Assembly (NCBI RefSeq): GCF_008312835.1
Contig: NZ_VSKS01000022.1
Coordinates: 62,001 to 126,000, forward strand
DNA from: Streptomyces marokkonensis
GTDB lineage: Bacteria; Actinomycetota; Actinomycetes; Streptomycetales; Streptomycetaceae
Direction of reading: 5' to 3'
Length of the DNA: 64,000 bases
Position numbers and translations under genes: made by a program
Notes under the pieces: model-generated
What the model saw: the letters and a program-made list of their open reading frames with translations, nothing else
Databases searched by the model: none
What the model was told of the DNA's origin: nothing
Part shown: positions 27,311-35,155 of the stretch, piece by piece
Layout: each line of letters begins with the position of its first letter
Position numbering within the stretch: position 1 is the first letter of the stretch

Positions 27311-29641
27311 TCACCGTCCCCGGCTGGTGGCCCCGGCCCGGTCCGCGGCCTCCCCGGCGCCGGACGTCGCCCGCCCGGAACCGCCGCGGTCGCGACCGCG
27401 GCGCTTGCCGCCGCCCTTGTCGCCCTTGCCTCCACCGGCGTACGCGTCGAGCTCGATGGCGAGCGGCGAGGCGGTCAGCACCGACGAGTACGTGCCCACG
27501 AGCATGCCGATCAGCAGGGCGAGCGCGAAGTCGGTGAGCGAGTCACCGCCCAGCACGGCCAGTGCGGCCAGGATGAAGAGCACACCGATACCGGTGTTGA
27601 CCGTACGGGGCACCGTCTGGAGGATCGCCCGGTTGGTGACCTGGGCCAGCGGCGCCTTGCCGTCCTTCCGCCACAGCTCGCGGATCCGGTCGAACACCAC
27701 CACCGAGTCGTTCACCGAGTAACCGATCACGGTCAGCAGCGCCGCCAGGAACACGCCGTCGATCGGCTTGCCCAGCCAGGCGAAGATGCCGGTGAGGATC
27801 ACCACGTCGTGCGCCAGGGCGGCCACCGCCCCCGCACCGAACATCCAGCGGAACCGCACGGCCAGGTACAGCAGCTGCGCGCCGAGTGCCAGACCGAGCG
27901 CGATCAGCGCGTTGCGCCGCAGCTCGTCGCCGAGGCTCGGGCCGATCAGCTCGTCACGGACCTTCTCCGCCCCGCCGCCGACCTCGGCGATGGCGTCGGC
28001 CACCTCGACCGCCTCCGCGTTGGTCAGCTCCTCGGTGCGCACCGTCAGCTTGTCGTCGCCCGAGGACTGCACGACCGCCTGCGGGAAGCCGGCGTCGGCC
28101 AGCGCCTCCCGGGCCCGGTCCGGGTCGACGGTGGTGCCGGTGGAGTACTCGATCAGGCGGCCGCCGGTGAACTCCACACCGAAGTTCAGCCCGCGCACCG
28201 CGATGCCCGCGCCGGTGACGGCGAGCACGAGGGCGGACACGGCCAGCCAGCGGCGCGGGCGCCGCATCAGCTGCGGGTCGCGGCGGGTGAGGTACGCGCG
28301 GACCCGGCCGACCGAGGCCAGACCCGTGAGCCCCGGCCTGCGGTACACCCAGCGGCGGGTCACGGCGAACTCGGCGAGCACCCGGGTGATCACCAGGGCA
28401 CTGATCATGGACGCGAGGACACCGATGCCCAGCGTGACGCCGAATCCCTTCACGGGACCGGACGCGAGCAGGAACAGCAGCGCCGCCGCGATCAGCGTGG
28501 TGACGTTGGAGTCCGCGATGGCGCTGAACGCGCCCTTGAAGCCGGCGGTCAGGGCCGAGCGGCTGCTGGGCCGGTTGCGCTTGCCGTACTCCTCCCGGGC
28601 CCGTTCGAAGACCAGCACGTTGGCGTCCACCGCCATGCCGATGGCCAGCACGAAACCGGCGAGACCGGGCAGGGTCAGCGTCGCGCCGAGGGCCGCCAGA
28701 CCGGCGTAGGAGATGAGGCCGTAGCAGAGCAGGGCCAGGGTGGCCAGGACGCCCATGAGCCGGTAGACGACGATGATGAAGAGCGCGGTCAGGGCGGTGC
28801 CGACGACGGCCGCCCAGGCGCTCGCCTCGATGGCCTCGGCGCCCAGCGTCGGGCCCACGGTCCGCTGCTCGACCGTCTCGACCGGCACCGGCAGGGCTCC
28901 GCCCTTGATCAGCAACGCGAGCTCCTTGGCCTCGTCGCTGGTGAAGGAACCGGTGATCTGGGTGGACCCTCCGGTGATGCCCGCGCCGCAGGCGACGGAC
29001 GGGTCGACCTGGGGCGAGGAGATGATCTTGTCGTCGAGCACGATCGCGACCCGGCGCTTCGGGTCGCCCGCCGGGTGGCACGCCGCCTCACCGGTCAGCC
29101 GGGCCCAGCCCTTGCCGTCCTCGAAGTCCACGGTGACGTGCCAGCCGGCGCCGCTCTGCTGGTCGAAGAGGCCCTCGGCGTCCTTCACGTCCTGGCCGGT
29201 GAGCGCGGCGGCGCCCAGGCGGAGCCGCTCGCCGGACTCGTCGGGCAGCACCCGTTCGCCCTTGTCCTGCGGCTTGTCGGTCCCGGTGGCGGTGCCGAGC
29301 ACGGAGTGGACGGAGAGCTGTGCGGTACGGCCCAGGACGTCGGCCGCCTGCCGCGGGTCCTGCAGTCCGGGCAGTTCGACGATGATCCGGTTCTCACCGG
29401 AGCGGACGATGCCCGGTTCGGCCACGCCGAGCGCGTCGACACGGCCGCGCAGCACCTCCAGGGTGCGGTCGGTGGCCTCCCCGTCGGCCTCGACGGTCTC
29501 GGTGGAACGGGTCTCCAGCACGATCTGGGTGCCGCCCCGCAGATCCAGCCCCAGACGGACCGGAACGGTGACGGCGATGAACACGGATGCGGCGATCACG
29601 GCGAGCGCGAACAACGCCCTGACGCGGGCGGGACGTTTCAC
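27311..29641 (-). CDS. secDF: protein translocase subunit SecDF (fused)
   Basis: A 776-aa fusion of SecD and SecF, which uses the proton-motive force to pull exported proteins through SecYEG. The SecD half shows GLDLRGGTQIVLE near residues 25-40 and the TM4 signature GMAVDANVLVFERAREE near 335. The SecF half begins near residue 485 with NFGVEFTGGRLIEY and includes GYSVNDSVVVFDRIRE. The C-terminus is a Gly/Lys/Arg-rich tail. Start GTG with GGAGG 5 nt upstream. Most bacteria with a separate secD/secF pair do not need this fused copy; Streptomyces often carries both. Convergent with the ABC exporter gene. Confidence 0.95.
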   Translation of the reverse strand: MKRPARVRALFALAVIAASVFIAVTVPVRLGLDLRGGTQIVLETRSTETVEADGEATDRTLEVLRGRVDALGVAEPGIVRSGENRIIVELPGLQDPRQAADVLGRTAQLSVHSVLGTATGTDKPQDKGERVLPDESGERLRLGAAALTGQDVKDAEGLFDQQSGAGWHVTVDFEDGKGWARLTGEAACHPAGDPKRRVAIVLDDKIISSPQVDPSVACGAGITGGSTQITGSFTSDEAKELALLIKGGALPVPVETVEQRTVGPTLGAEAIEASAWAAVVGTALTALFIIVVYRLMGVLATLALLCYGLISYAGLAALGATLTLPGLAGFVLAIGMAVDANVLVFERAREEYGKRNRPSSRSALTAGFKGAFSAIADSNVTTLIAAALLFLLASGPVKGFGVTLGIGVLASMISALVITRVLAEFAVTRRWVYRRPGLTGLASVGRVRAYLTRRDPQLMRRPRRWLAVSALVLAVTGAGIAVRGLNFGVEFTGGRLIEYSTGTTVDPDRAREALADAGFPQAVVQSSGDDKLTVRTEELTNAEAVEVADAIAEVGGGAEKVRDELIGPSLGDELRRNALIALGLALGAQLLYLAVRFRWMFGAGAVAALAHDVVILTGIFAWLGKPIDGVFLAALLTVIGYSVNDSVVVFDRIRELWRKDGKAPLAQVTNRAILQTVPRTVNTGIGVLFILAALAVLGGDSLTDFALALLIGMLVGTYSSVLTASPLAIELDAYAGGGKGDKGGGKRRGRDRGGSGRATSGAGEAADRAGATSRGR

Positions 29642-29684
29642 AGATGCCTCCAGCAGGCACGCGGAGATGGGGAAAGGGGAGTCT

Positions 29685-30104
29685 TCAGGTGCTGGAGGCG
29701 GCGGGCGGGGCCCGCCCCAGATCCGACGGCATGTGCGCGGCGGTGGACGGCACGTGCCCGGCCACCGGCGCGGGACGCGCCGGCCGCGGCGGCACGGGCG
29801 GCGTGTACGCCGCGGTGAAGAGCGGATGCCCGGCGGACACCGTCCGCTCACCCGCGTCCCGCTCCGGCCTGGTGAGAACGGTGCGGGCGCCGACGTAGGC
29901 GTCGTCGCCGTACGGACGGGTGTCGGAGGAGTACGACGAAGGGGCGGGGGACACCGCGGGGGAGGACGCGGACAGGGCGCCGGGGACGAGCCCGGCACCG
30001 CCGGTCACCCCGAGGGTCAGCAGTACGGCCGCGAAGGCGGCGAGGACCGCGGCGGCACCGCGGAACGGAAGGCGGGTGGAACGTCCCCGCGGGCCGGCGG
30101 TCAA
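29685..30104 (-). CDS. predicted secreted or membrane-anchored hypothetical protein
   Basis: A 139-aa protein of unknown family. An Arg-rich start is followed by one hydrophobic stretch (AAAVLAAFAAVLLTLGVTGG, residues 17-36) that may be a signal peptide or anchor, then a low-complexity Pro/Ala/Ser-rich region. Its TTG start overlaps the response-regulator stop (TTGA), suggesting translational coupling, although TTG starts are rare here and the coding signal is weak. It sits between the two-component genes and secDF on the same strand. Moderate confidence that it is a real gene. Confidence 0.5.
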   Translation of the reverse strand: MTAGPRGRSTRLPFRGAAAVLAAFAAVLLTLGVTGGAGLVPGALSASSPAVSPAPSSYSSDTRPYGDDAYVGARTVLTRPERDAGERTVSAGHPLFTAAYTPPVPPRPARPAPVAGHVPSTAAHMPSDLGRAPPAASST

Positions 30105-30787
30105 GGCTCGACGAGCCCGGCGCGAATGGCGTAACGGGTCAGCTCGAGGCGGTCCCGCAGCCCCAGCTTGTGCAGCAGGTTCTCACGGTGCCGCTGCACC
30201 GTCTTGACGCTGATGAACAGCAGCTCGGCGATCTCCTTGGACGAGTGGCCCTCGGCGACGAGCTTCAGCACCTCCTCCTCGCGCGGCGTCAGCAGCTGCT
30301 CCGGAGCCTCCTCCCCGTGCCGCACCCGGTCGAGGTAGTTGCGGATCAGGGCCGTCACCGCACCCGGGTACAGGAACGGCTCGTCCCGCATCGCGGCCCG
30401 GCAGGCGGCGACCAGATCACGGTCGGCGACGGACTTGAGCACGTAGCCGCCCGCTCCCGCCTTCAGCGCCTGGAACAGGTACTGCTCGTTGTCGTGCATC
30501 GTCAGCATCAGGATGCGCAGCCCGGGCTTCAGCGCCGTCAGCTCGCGCGCGGCCTGCAGACCGGTCAGCCGCGGCATGGCGATGTCCAGGACCGCCAGGT
30601 CGACGTCGTGGGAGCGGGCCATGGCGATCGCCTCCGCACCGTCACCCGCCTCGGCGACCACCTCCAGGTCCGGCTCCCGGTCCAGGATGAGCCGGACGCC
30701 GCGCCGCACCAGCGCGTGGTCGTCGGCGAGCAGGATCCGGATCGTGGGCTGCGTCCGGTGGTCGGCGGGGATGTCCTGATGGGTCAT
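30101..30787 (-). CDS. NarL/FixJ-type response regulator
   Basis: A 228-aa regulator. The receiver domain has acidic pocket ADD (21-23) and phospho-acceptor Asp68 in LAVLDIAMPR, with a conserved Lys in YVLKSV. The C-terminal LuxR-type helix-turn-helix starts at LTPREEEVLKLVAEGHSSKE and continues ISVKTVQRHRENL. The ATG overlaps the stop of the upstream histidine kinase (ATGA), so the pair is co-translated. Its targets may include the adjacent secDF/hypothetical genes or the divergent dksA-like operon, but no binding site could be assigned. Confidence 0.95.
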   Translation of the reverse strand: MTHQDIPADHRTQPTIRILLADDHALVRRGVRLILDREPDLEVVAEAGDGAEAIAMARSHDVDLAVLDIAMPRLTGLQAARELTALKPGLRILMLTMHDNEQYLFQALKAGAGGYVLKSVADRDLVAACRAAMRDEPFLYPGAVTALIRNYLDRVRHGEEAPEQLLTPREEEVLKLVAEGHSSKEIAELLFISVKTVQRHRENLLHKLGLRDRLELTRYAIRAGLVEP

Positions 30788-31770
30788 GACTGCTTCCTGA
30801 CGGCGGGCACGCTGAGCCGGACACGTGTCCCGTTCCCTGATGCGGAGGTTGCGGAGGTCCCGCGCGGGCTCGAGATGTCCAGCATGGCCCCGATCAGCAG
30901 CGCGCGTTCCCGCATTCCGCGAAGCCCGGCGCCCTCCCGCGCGGCACCGAGGCCGCGCCCGTCGTCGTTCACCTCCAGGACGACGAGCCCGTCGGCGCCG
31001 CGCAGGCTCACCTCCACGCACCGTGCCTCGGCGTGCCGCGCGGCATTGGTCAGACTCTCCTGCGCCACCCGGTAAATCACCAGCTCCGTCTCGTGGTCCA
31101 GTACCGGCAGATCCGAGTCGAACCGGCGCAGCACCCGCAGCCCGGTGTGCGTGGCGAACTCGGTGGCCAGCGACGTCACCGCGCTGACCAGCCCGAGGTC
31201 GTCCAGCACCCCCGGCCGCAGCCGGCGCACCAGCCGACGGACCTCGTCCAGGCTCTCCCGGGTGATCTCCTGCGCCTGCTGGAGCTCACCGCGCAGCGGC
31301 TCGGACGCCTCGTCCGACGCCCGCTTGAGGGCCAGCAGCACGGCGGTCATGCTCTGCCCGACCTCGTCGTGCAGCTCCTGGGCGATCCGGCGCCGCTCGC
31401 CTTCCTGGGCGAGGATGGCGCGGGCGCTGCTCGCGGCGCGCTCCCCCTCAAGCCGCTCCAGCATGGAGTTGAAGGTGCTGACCAGCTCGGCGACCTCGCC
31501 CCCGCCCCGCACGGGCAGCCGCTGACCGGGGCGCAGCAGGTCCACGGTGGTCATCAGCCGGGTCACCCGGTCCAGCGGGGCGAGTCCGATGCGCAGCAGG
31601 GCCGCGTTGGCGACGAGCATGACGCCGAGCCCGCCCACCAGGATCACCGCCTCGGTGAGCAGCACCGGAACGGACACGGTCACCGGAGCCCACAGCAGCA
31701 GCGCGGTGGCACTGCCCAGCACCACCGCGTTGAGCCCGAAGATCCGCCAGTACAGGGACACGGAGGTCAC
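30784..31770 (-). CDS. sensor histidine kinase (HAMP-HisKA_3-HATPase)
   Basis: A 328-aa kinase. Two closely spaced hydrophobic helices (about residues 9-27 and 34-57) leave almost no extracytoplasmic loop, suggesting sensing within the membrane. A HAMP-like segment follows (residues 60-110), then the dimerisation/phospho-acceptor helix RRRIAQELHDEVGQSMTAV with His134, and a HATPase domain with ESLTNAARHA and NDDGRGLG. It phosphorylates the overlapping NarL-type regulator gene product. The dksA-like genes are divergent, 271 bp away. Confidence 0.94.
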   Translation of the reverse strand: MTSVSLYWRIFGLNAVVLGSATALLLWAPVTVSVPVLLTEAVILVGGLGVMLVANAALLRIGLAPLDRVTRLMTTVDLLRPGQRLPVRGGGEVAELVSTFNSMLERLEGERAASSARAILAQEGERRRIAQELHDEVGQSMTAVLLALKRASDEASEPLRGELQQAQEITRESLDEVRRLVRRLRPGVLDDLGLVSAVTSLATEFATHTGLRVLRRFDSDLPVLDHETELVIYRVAQESLTNAARHAEARCVEVSLRGADGLVVLEVNDDGRGLGAAREGAGLRGMRERALLIGAMLDISSPRGTSATSASGNGTRVRLSVPAVRKQS

Positions 31771-32041
31771 GCCTTCCTCTTCCTCGTCTGCCTCTACTGT
31801 CGGTCACCGTGCCCCGTCGTGCGGCCGCGACCCCCTGGTCGCGGCGGACAGCGGCCAGCGTGCACGGCGCGCACGGTCCGGGTCGATGGGCCCCGCACCC
31901 CATTTCCGGCGGCCCGCCCGACCCATCCCGGACGGGGTGGGTCCTTCGACCCCGCACAGATGGGTACCGCGCCCGATGGGCACGGAGCCGGGGACGGGCG
32001 ATGGTGAGGACATCACCCGTACGTCATCGAGGAGGACCCCC

Positions 32042-32368
32042 GTGTCGCTCGACCTGCCCCGCACCGAACCGCGCACCGCCCACCCGGCCGCGGACGAGGT
32101 CCGTCAGCGGCTCGAACACGCCCGCACGACCCGGCTGGCACAGCTCAAGGCCCTCGGTGACACCGGGCAGAGTCCCGGTGACCACCTGATGTCCAACCAG
32201 ATCGACGCCATCAGGCGCGTCCTCACGGAGATCGACGAGGCCTTCGCCCGCGTCGACGACGGCACCTACGGCACCTGCCTCGGCTGCTCCAAGGCCGTCC
32301 CGCCGGAGCGTCTGGAGATCCTCCCGCACACCCGGTACTGCGTCGCCTGCCAGCGCCGCGCGGCCTGA
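32042..32368 (+). CDS. TraR/DksA-type zinc-finger protein
   Basis: A 108-aa protein with a helical N-terminal part and a C-terminal four-cysteine zinc finger of DksA type: GTCLGC (Cys79, Cys82) and RYCVAC (Cys100, Cys103), preceded by VDDGTYG. DksA relatives enter the RNA polymerase secondary channel and alter initiation, often with ppGpp. The coiled coil is shorter than E. coli DksA (151 aa), so mechanism could differ. Start GTG with GGAGG 6 nt upstream. It leads a run with a second dksA-like gene and an MreB-like gene. Confidence 0.88.
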   Translation: MSLDLPRTEPRTAHPAADEVRQRLEHARTTRLAQLKALGDTGQSPGDHLMSNQIDAIRRVLTEIDEAFARVDDGTYGTCLGCSKAVPPERLEILPHTRYCVACQRRAA

Positions 32369-32413
32369 CCCCCGCCCGGCCCTCCTCCTCTCCCGCTCTG
32401 CCCAAGGGGTGCA

Positions 32414-32782
32414 GTGGTGACCCACCAGACCATCGGCGAGCGCGACACGGCCCTCACCCCCGAGGACCTCGCCGCGCTGCGCGAGAACCTGCACGAGCAG
32501 CGGCTGTTCCGGCAGGAGCAGCTGCGGCAGTTCGCCTCGGCGTCCCGTGCCGACGACCGGCGCCGGCAGGCGGACGCCGCCCGGATCGAGGTCGGTGTCA
32601 AACTCGCCGCCTCCGCCCGCATGGTGCTCGCCGACGTCGAGGCGGCGCTCGCCCGGATGGACTCCGGGCAGTACGGCACGTGCCATCTGTGCCGCCGCCC
32701 GGTCGAACGCCACCGCCTGCTGATCGTCCCCCAGGCCCGCTACTGCGGGCGCTGCCAGCAGGTGAGGGAGGCCGGCCGGTGA
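32414..32782 (+). CDS. second TraR/DksA-type zinc-finger protein
   Basis: A 122-aa paralogue of the preceding gene product. It has a longer helical region (LHEQRLFRQEQLRQF, then ADAARIEVGVKLAASARMVL) and the same finger layout: GTCHLC (Cys90, Cys93) and RYCGRC (Cys111, Cys114). The low sequence match outside the finger suggests specialised rather than redundant roles. Start GTG 32414 follows AAGGGG; the adjacent GTG 32417 is equally possible. Its stop overlaps the start of the MreB-like gene (GTGA), so they are translationally coupled. Confidence 0.87.
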   Translation: MVTHQTIGERDTALTPEDLAALRENLHEQRLFRQEQLRQFASASRADDRRRQADAARIEVGVKLAASARMVLADVEAALARMDSGQYGTCHLCRRPVERHRLLIVPQARYCGRCQQVREAGR

Positions 32783-33582
32783 CCGTGATCCGGCACCCCC
32801 GGCCGGCACCCGTCCGTCACCGGCACTGGCCGCTGTGCCGGCGCTGCTCGGGTATCGCTCTCGACCTCGGCAGCGCCCGCACACGCGCGTGGATCGCCGG
32901 GCGGGGGATGGTCCTCGACGTGCCCACCGTGACGTTCCCGGGCACCGGGGCCGTCCACCCCATCCAGCGCGGCACCATCGTCGACACCCCCGGCACCGCC
33001 CGCATGCTGGACCGGCTCCTCGGACACCGGATGCCCAGGATCGGCCGCCCGCTCGTCGTGCTCACGGCACCGGTCCTGGACGGGCTCGCCTTCCGCACCG
33101 CGGCCCGCACGGCCGTCCAGATCCTCCGGCCACGCGCCGTACTGACCGTTCCGGGCGCGCGGGCGGTGGCCCTGGCAGCGGGCGCCGACCACATCAGGCC
33201 GCTGCTCGTCGTGGACATCGGCGCCCACCTCACCGAGGTGGTGCTCCTCGCCGACGGTGCCGTGACCGACGCCCGGCGCACCGCACTGGGCACCGGCGAC
33301 CTGAGTGACGGCACGCCACCCGAGCGCGTCGCCGAGGCGGTGACCGGGATGGTGACTGCGATGCTGCGGCAGGACCGCACCGCGCTCACCCGCACCGCCC
33401 TGCGCCGTGGCGTCCTGCTGGCCGGCGGCGGCGCGCTGCGCCCCGACATCACCCGCGGCCTTCCCGACCGCCTCGGCTGCCCGGTCCAGCCGGTGCCCTC
33501 CCCGCACACCGCCGCCGTGCGGGGTGCCGCCGGCCTCCTCGCCGCGGCGCACCACCACCCCTCGGTCACCGGAACCGTCTGA
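32779..33582 (+). CDS. reduced MreB-like actin-fold ATPase
   Basis: A 267-aa actin-superfamily protein. It keeps all three nucleotide-binding motifs: phosphate-1 ALDLGSARTR (28-36), phosphate-2 LVVDIGAHLTEV (143-154) and adenosine GVLLAGGGALRP (211-222). MreB is usually 340-350 aa, and the missing segments fall where subdomains IB and IIB would be. A third, truncated MreB-like protein is known from S. coelicolor (from memory). Without those subdomains normal filament formation is doubtful. Coupled by overlap to the DksA-like gene upstream, which is an odd pairing for a cytoskeletal protein. Role unknown. Confidence 0.82.
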   Translation: MTVIRHPRPAPVRHRHWPLCRRCSGIALDLGSARTRAWIAGRGMVLDVPTVTFPGTGAVHPIQRGTIVDTPGTARMLDRLLGHRMPRIGRPLVVLTAPVLDGLAFRTAARTAVQILRPRAVLTVPGARAVALAAGADHIRPLLVVDIGAHLTEVVLLADGAVTDARRTALGTGDLSDGTPPERVAEAVTGMVTAMLRQDRTALTRTALRRGVLLAGGGALRPDITRGLPDRLGCPVQPVPSPHTAAVRGAAGLLAAAHHHPSVTGTV

Positions 33583-33625
33583 ACCGTCCCGGGTGCCTGC
33601 GACCCCACACGAAGGGAGAGACGAC

Positions 33626-34249
33626 GTGGCGGGCGAGATACCTCCGGCCCAGCCGCCCCCCGGCCCACCCCCGCGCCCCCTGCTGTGGCGCTGGCGGCGC
33701 AACCCCCTGCGCCGCCGCACCGACGCGCTCCAGGCATGGCTGGGCCTCGGGGTGCTGATCACCGTACTGGCCGTGGCTCCCGTGGTCGCCGTCCTCGTGG
33801 CGGACACCGCCCGCGGCCACTACGAGGACACCGCCCGCCACCAGAAGCAGACCCGGTACGAGGCCGACGCGGCACTCACCGAGGACGCTCCCCGCCACCC
33901 GGAGCCCGGCTCGGACGAGGAGAAGAGGACCCGCTACCCCGTCGAGGTGCGCGTCGTCACCCGCGAGGGACGGACCCGCACCACACGGACCGAGGTCCAG
34001 CCGGGGCTGACGGCCGGCAACACCGTACGCATCTGGGTCACCGCCGACGGCGAGGCGACCGACGCGCCGCTGACCGCCGGGGAGATCCGCAGCCGCACCA
34101 TGGGCTGGGCCCTCGTCGCCGCCATCGGTGTCGCCCTGACCGGCGCCGCCGCCCACGCCCTGACCGGCCTCGCGCTGCGCCGCCGCAATCTGGCCCACTG
34201 GGACACGGCCTGGGCGGAGACGGCCCCGCGCTGGACGACACCCACATGA
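33626..34249 (+). CDS. Rv1733c-like two-helix membrane protein
   Basis: A 207-aa protein with the layout of the Rv1733c family: the N-terminal cytoplasmic motif WRRNPLRRRTDALQAW, a first transmembrane helix (about residues 40-62), an external domain (EDTARHQKQTRYEADA and onwards, with VRIWVTADGEATDAPL), and a second helix near residues 155-175. In mycobacteria the family belongs to the dormancy regulon, and function is unknown. GGGAG precedes the GTG start. It is 43 bp after the MreB-like gene and probably co-transcribed. Confidence 0.78.
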   Translation: MAGEIPPAQPPPGPPPRPLLWRWRRNPLRRRTDALQAWLGLGVLITVLAVAPVVAVLVADTARGHYEDTARHQKQTRYEADAALTEDAPRHPEPGSDEEKRTRYPVEVRVVTREGRTRTTRTEVQPGLTAGNTVRIWVTADGEATDAPLTAGEIRSRTMGWALVAAIGVALTGAAAHALTGLALRRRNLAHWDTAWAETAPRWTTPT

Positions 34250-34510
34250 GGCACGGTCACTGGAGTACTGCCGGAGTCGGGCAAGACATCAGATCTGTCC
34301 GACCTCCCCGGAGTCCGCGACCGCGTACGGCCTCGCCGGTCGCGCTCCACATTGCCGCCCGGTGCCCCGAACAGGAGCGGAATCGCGGCATCCGGTGGAA
34401 GGCGGCATCAAGGGCGCGTAAAGATTGCCGGGTTCGGGCAATGTGCCGCACCCCGGCCACATGGGAACATGTGTGCGCGGGGGAGGACGTCGAGCGAAAG
34501 CGGGGGCCCT

Positions 34511-35020
34511 GTGGAGTGGTTCGTGGGTCTCGGTGTGGCGGGACTGGTTCTGCTGCTGCTCTCGTTGGTCTTCGACGGGATCCTTGAAGGCGTGTTCGAC
34601 GGCGTGCTGGACGGGCTGTTCGACGGGCTGCTGTCCCTTCCGGTGATCGCCGGGTTCGTTTCCATGCTCGGCTTCGGCGGAGCGATCGTGCTCGGCACGA
34701 CGGACATCGGAGTCACCGGGGCGACGGCGACCGGCGTGCTGGCGGGGGCCGGCGCGGGCTGGCTGACCTGGAAGCTGAGCCGGCTCCTGATGCGGGACCA
34801 GACCGATGCCACGCCGCGGGGCGGCGATCTCATCGGCACCTCGGGCTCCGTGGTGACCGCCATTCCGGCCGACGGATACGGCGAGGTGCTGGTGCATCTC
34901 GCCGGACAGCCGCTGAAACTGGCCGCCAAGTGCCCGGTGCCCGTGGCCCGGGGCGCCGAGATCTGGGTGGAATCGGCGCTGTCCGCGACCTCGGTGGCGG
35001 TCCGCCCGGTCGAGCGCTGA
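34511..35020 (+). CDS. NfeD-like membrane protein
   Basis: A 169-aa protein. An N-terminal hydrophobic region (VGLGVAGLVLLLLSLVFDG) is followed by an unusual DGxxxGVFDGVLDGLFDGLL repeat, two further helices and a C-terminal OB-fold-like domain beginning LIGTSGSVVTAIPADGYGEV. This is the layout of NfeD partners of SPFH proteins. The next gene, 135 bp downstream, encodes a flotillin, the classical pairing. Start GTG 34511 chosen by homology; a purine-rich stretch precedes it. Probably works in membrane-domain organisation. Confidence 0.8.
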   Translation: MEWFVGLGVAGLVLLLLSLVFDGILEGVFDGVLDGLFDGLLSLPVIAGFVSMLGFGGAIVLGTTDIGVTGATATGVLAGAGAGWLTWKLSRLLMRDQTDATPRGGDLIGTSGSVVTAIPADGYGEVLVHLAGQPLKLAAKCPVPVARGAEIWVESALSATSVAVRPVER

Positions 35021-35155
35021 CACCGCCGGAGCACCGCACGACAGCGCCCGGCACGGCGGCGCACACTGCCGTGCCGCGCCCGCGTCCCTTCCCGCGACCG
35101 TTCCCGAACCGATCCGAACCGCCGTCCCCCGGGAGGGCTGAGGAGATACACGAGC

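Noticed and set aside
25342-27435. Extension of the YbhN-like frame upstream, antisense to the ABC exporter
   Set aside because: No hydrophobic or family features; it mirrors the ABC transporter coding sequence.
31800-32041. Repeated GATGGG sequences before the first dksA-like gene as an operator array
   Set aside because: Three copies (near 31882, 31970, 31983) are irregularly spaced and the motif is short and GC-rich enough to arise by chance; no dyad connects them.
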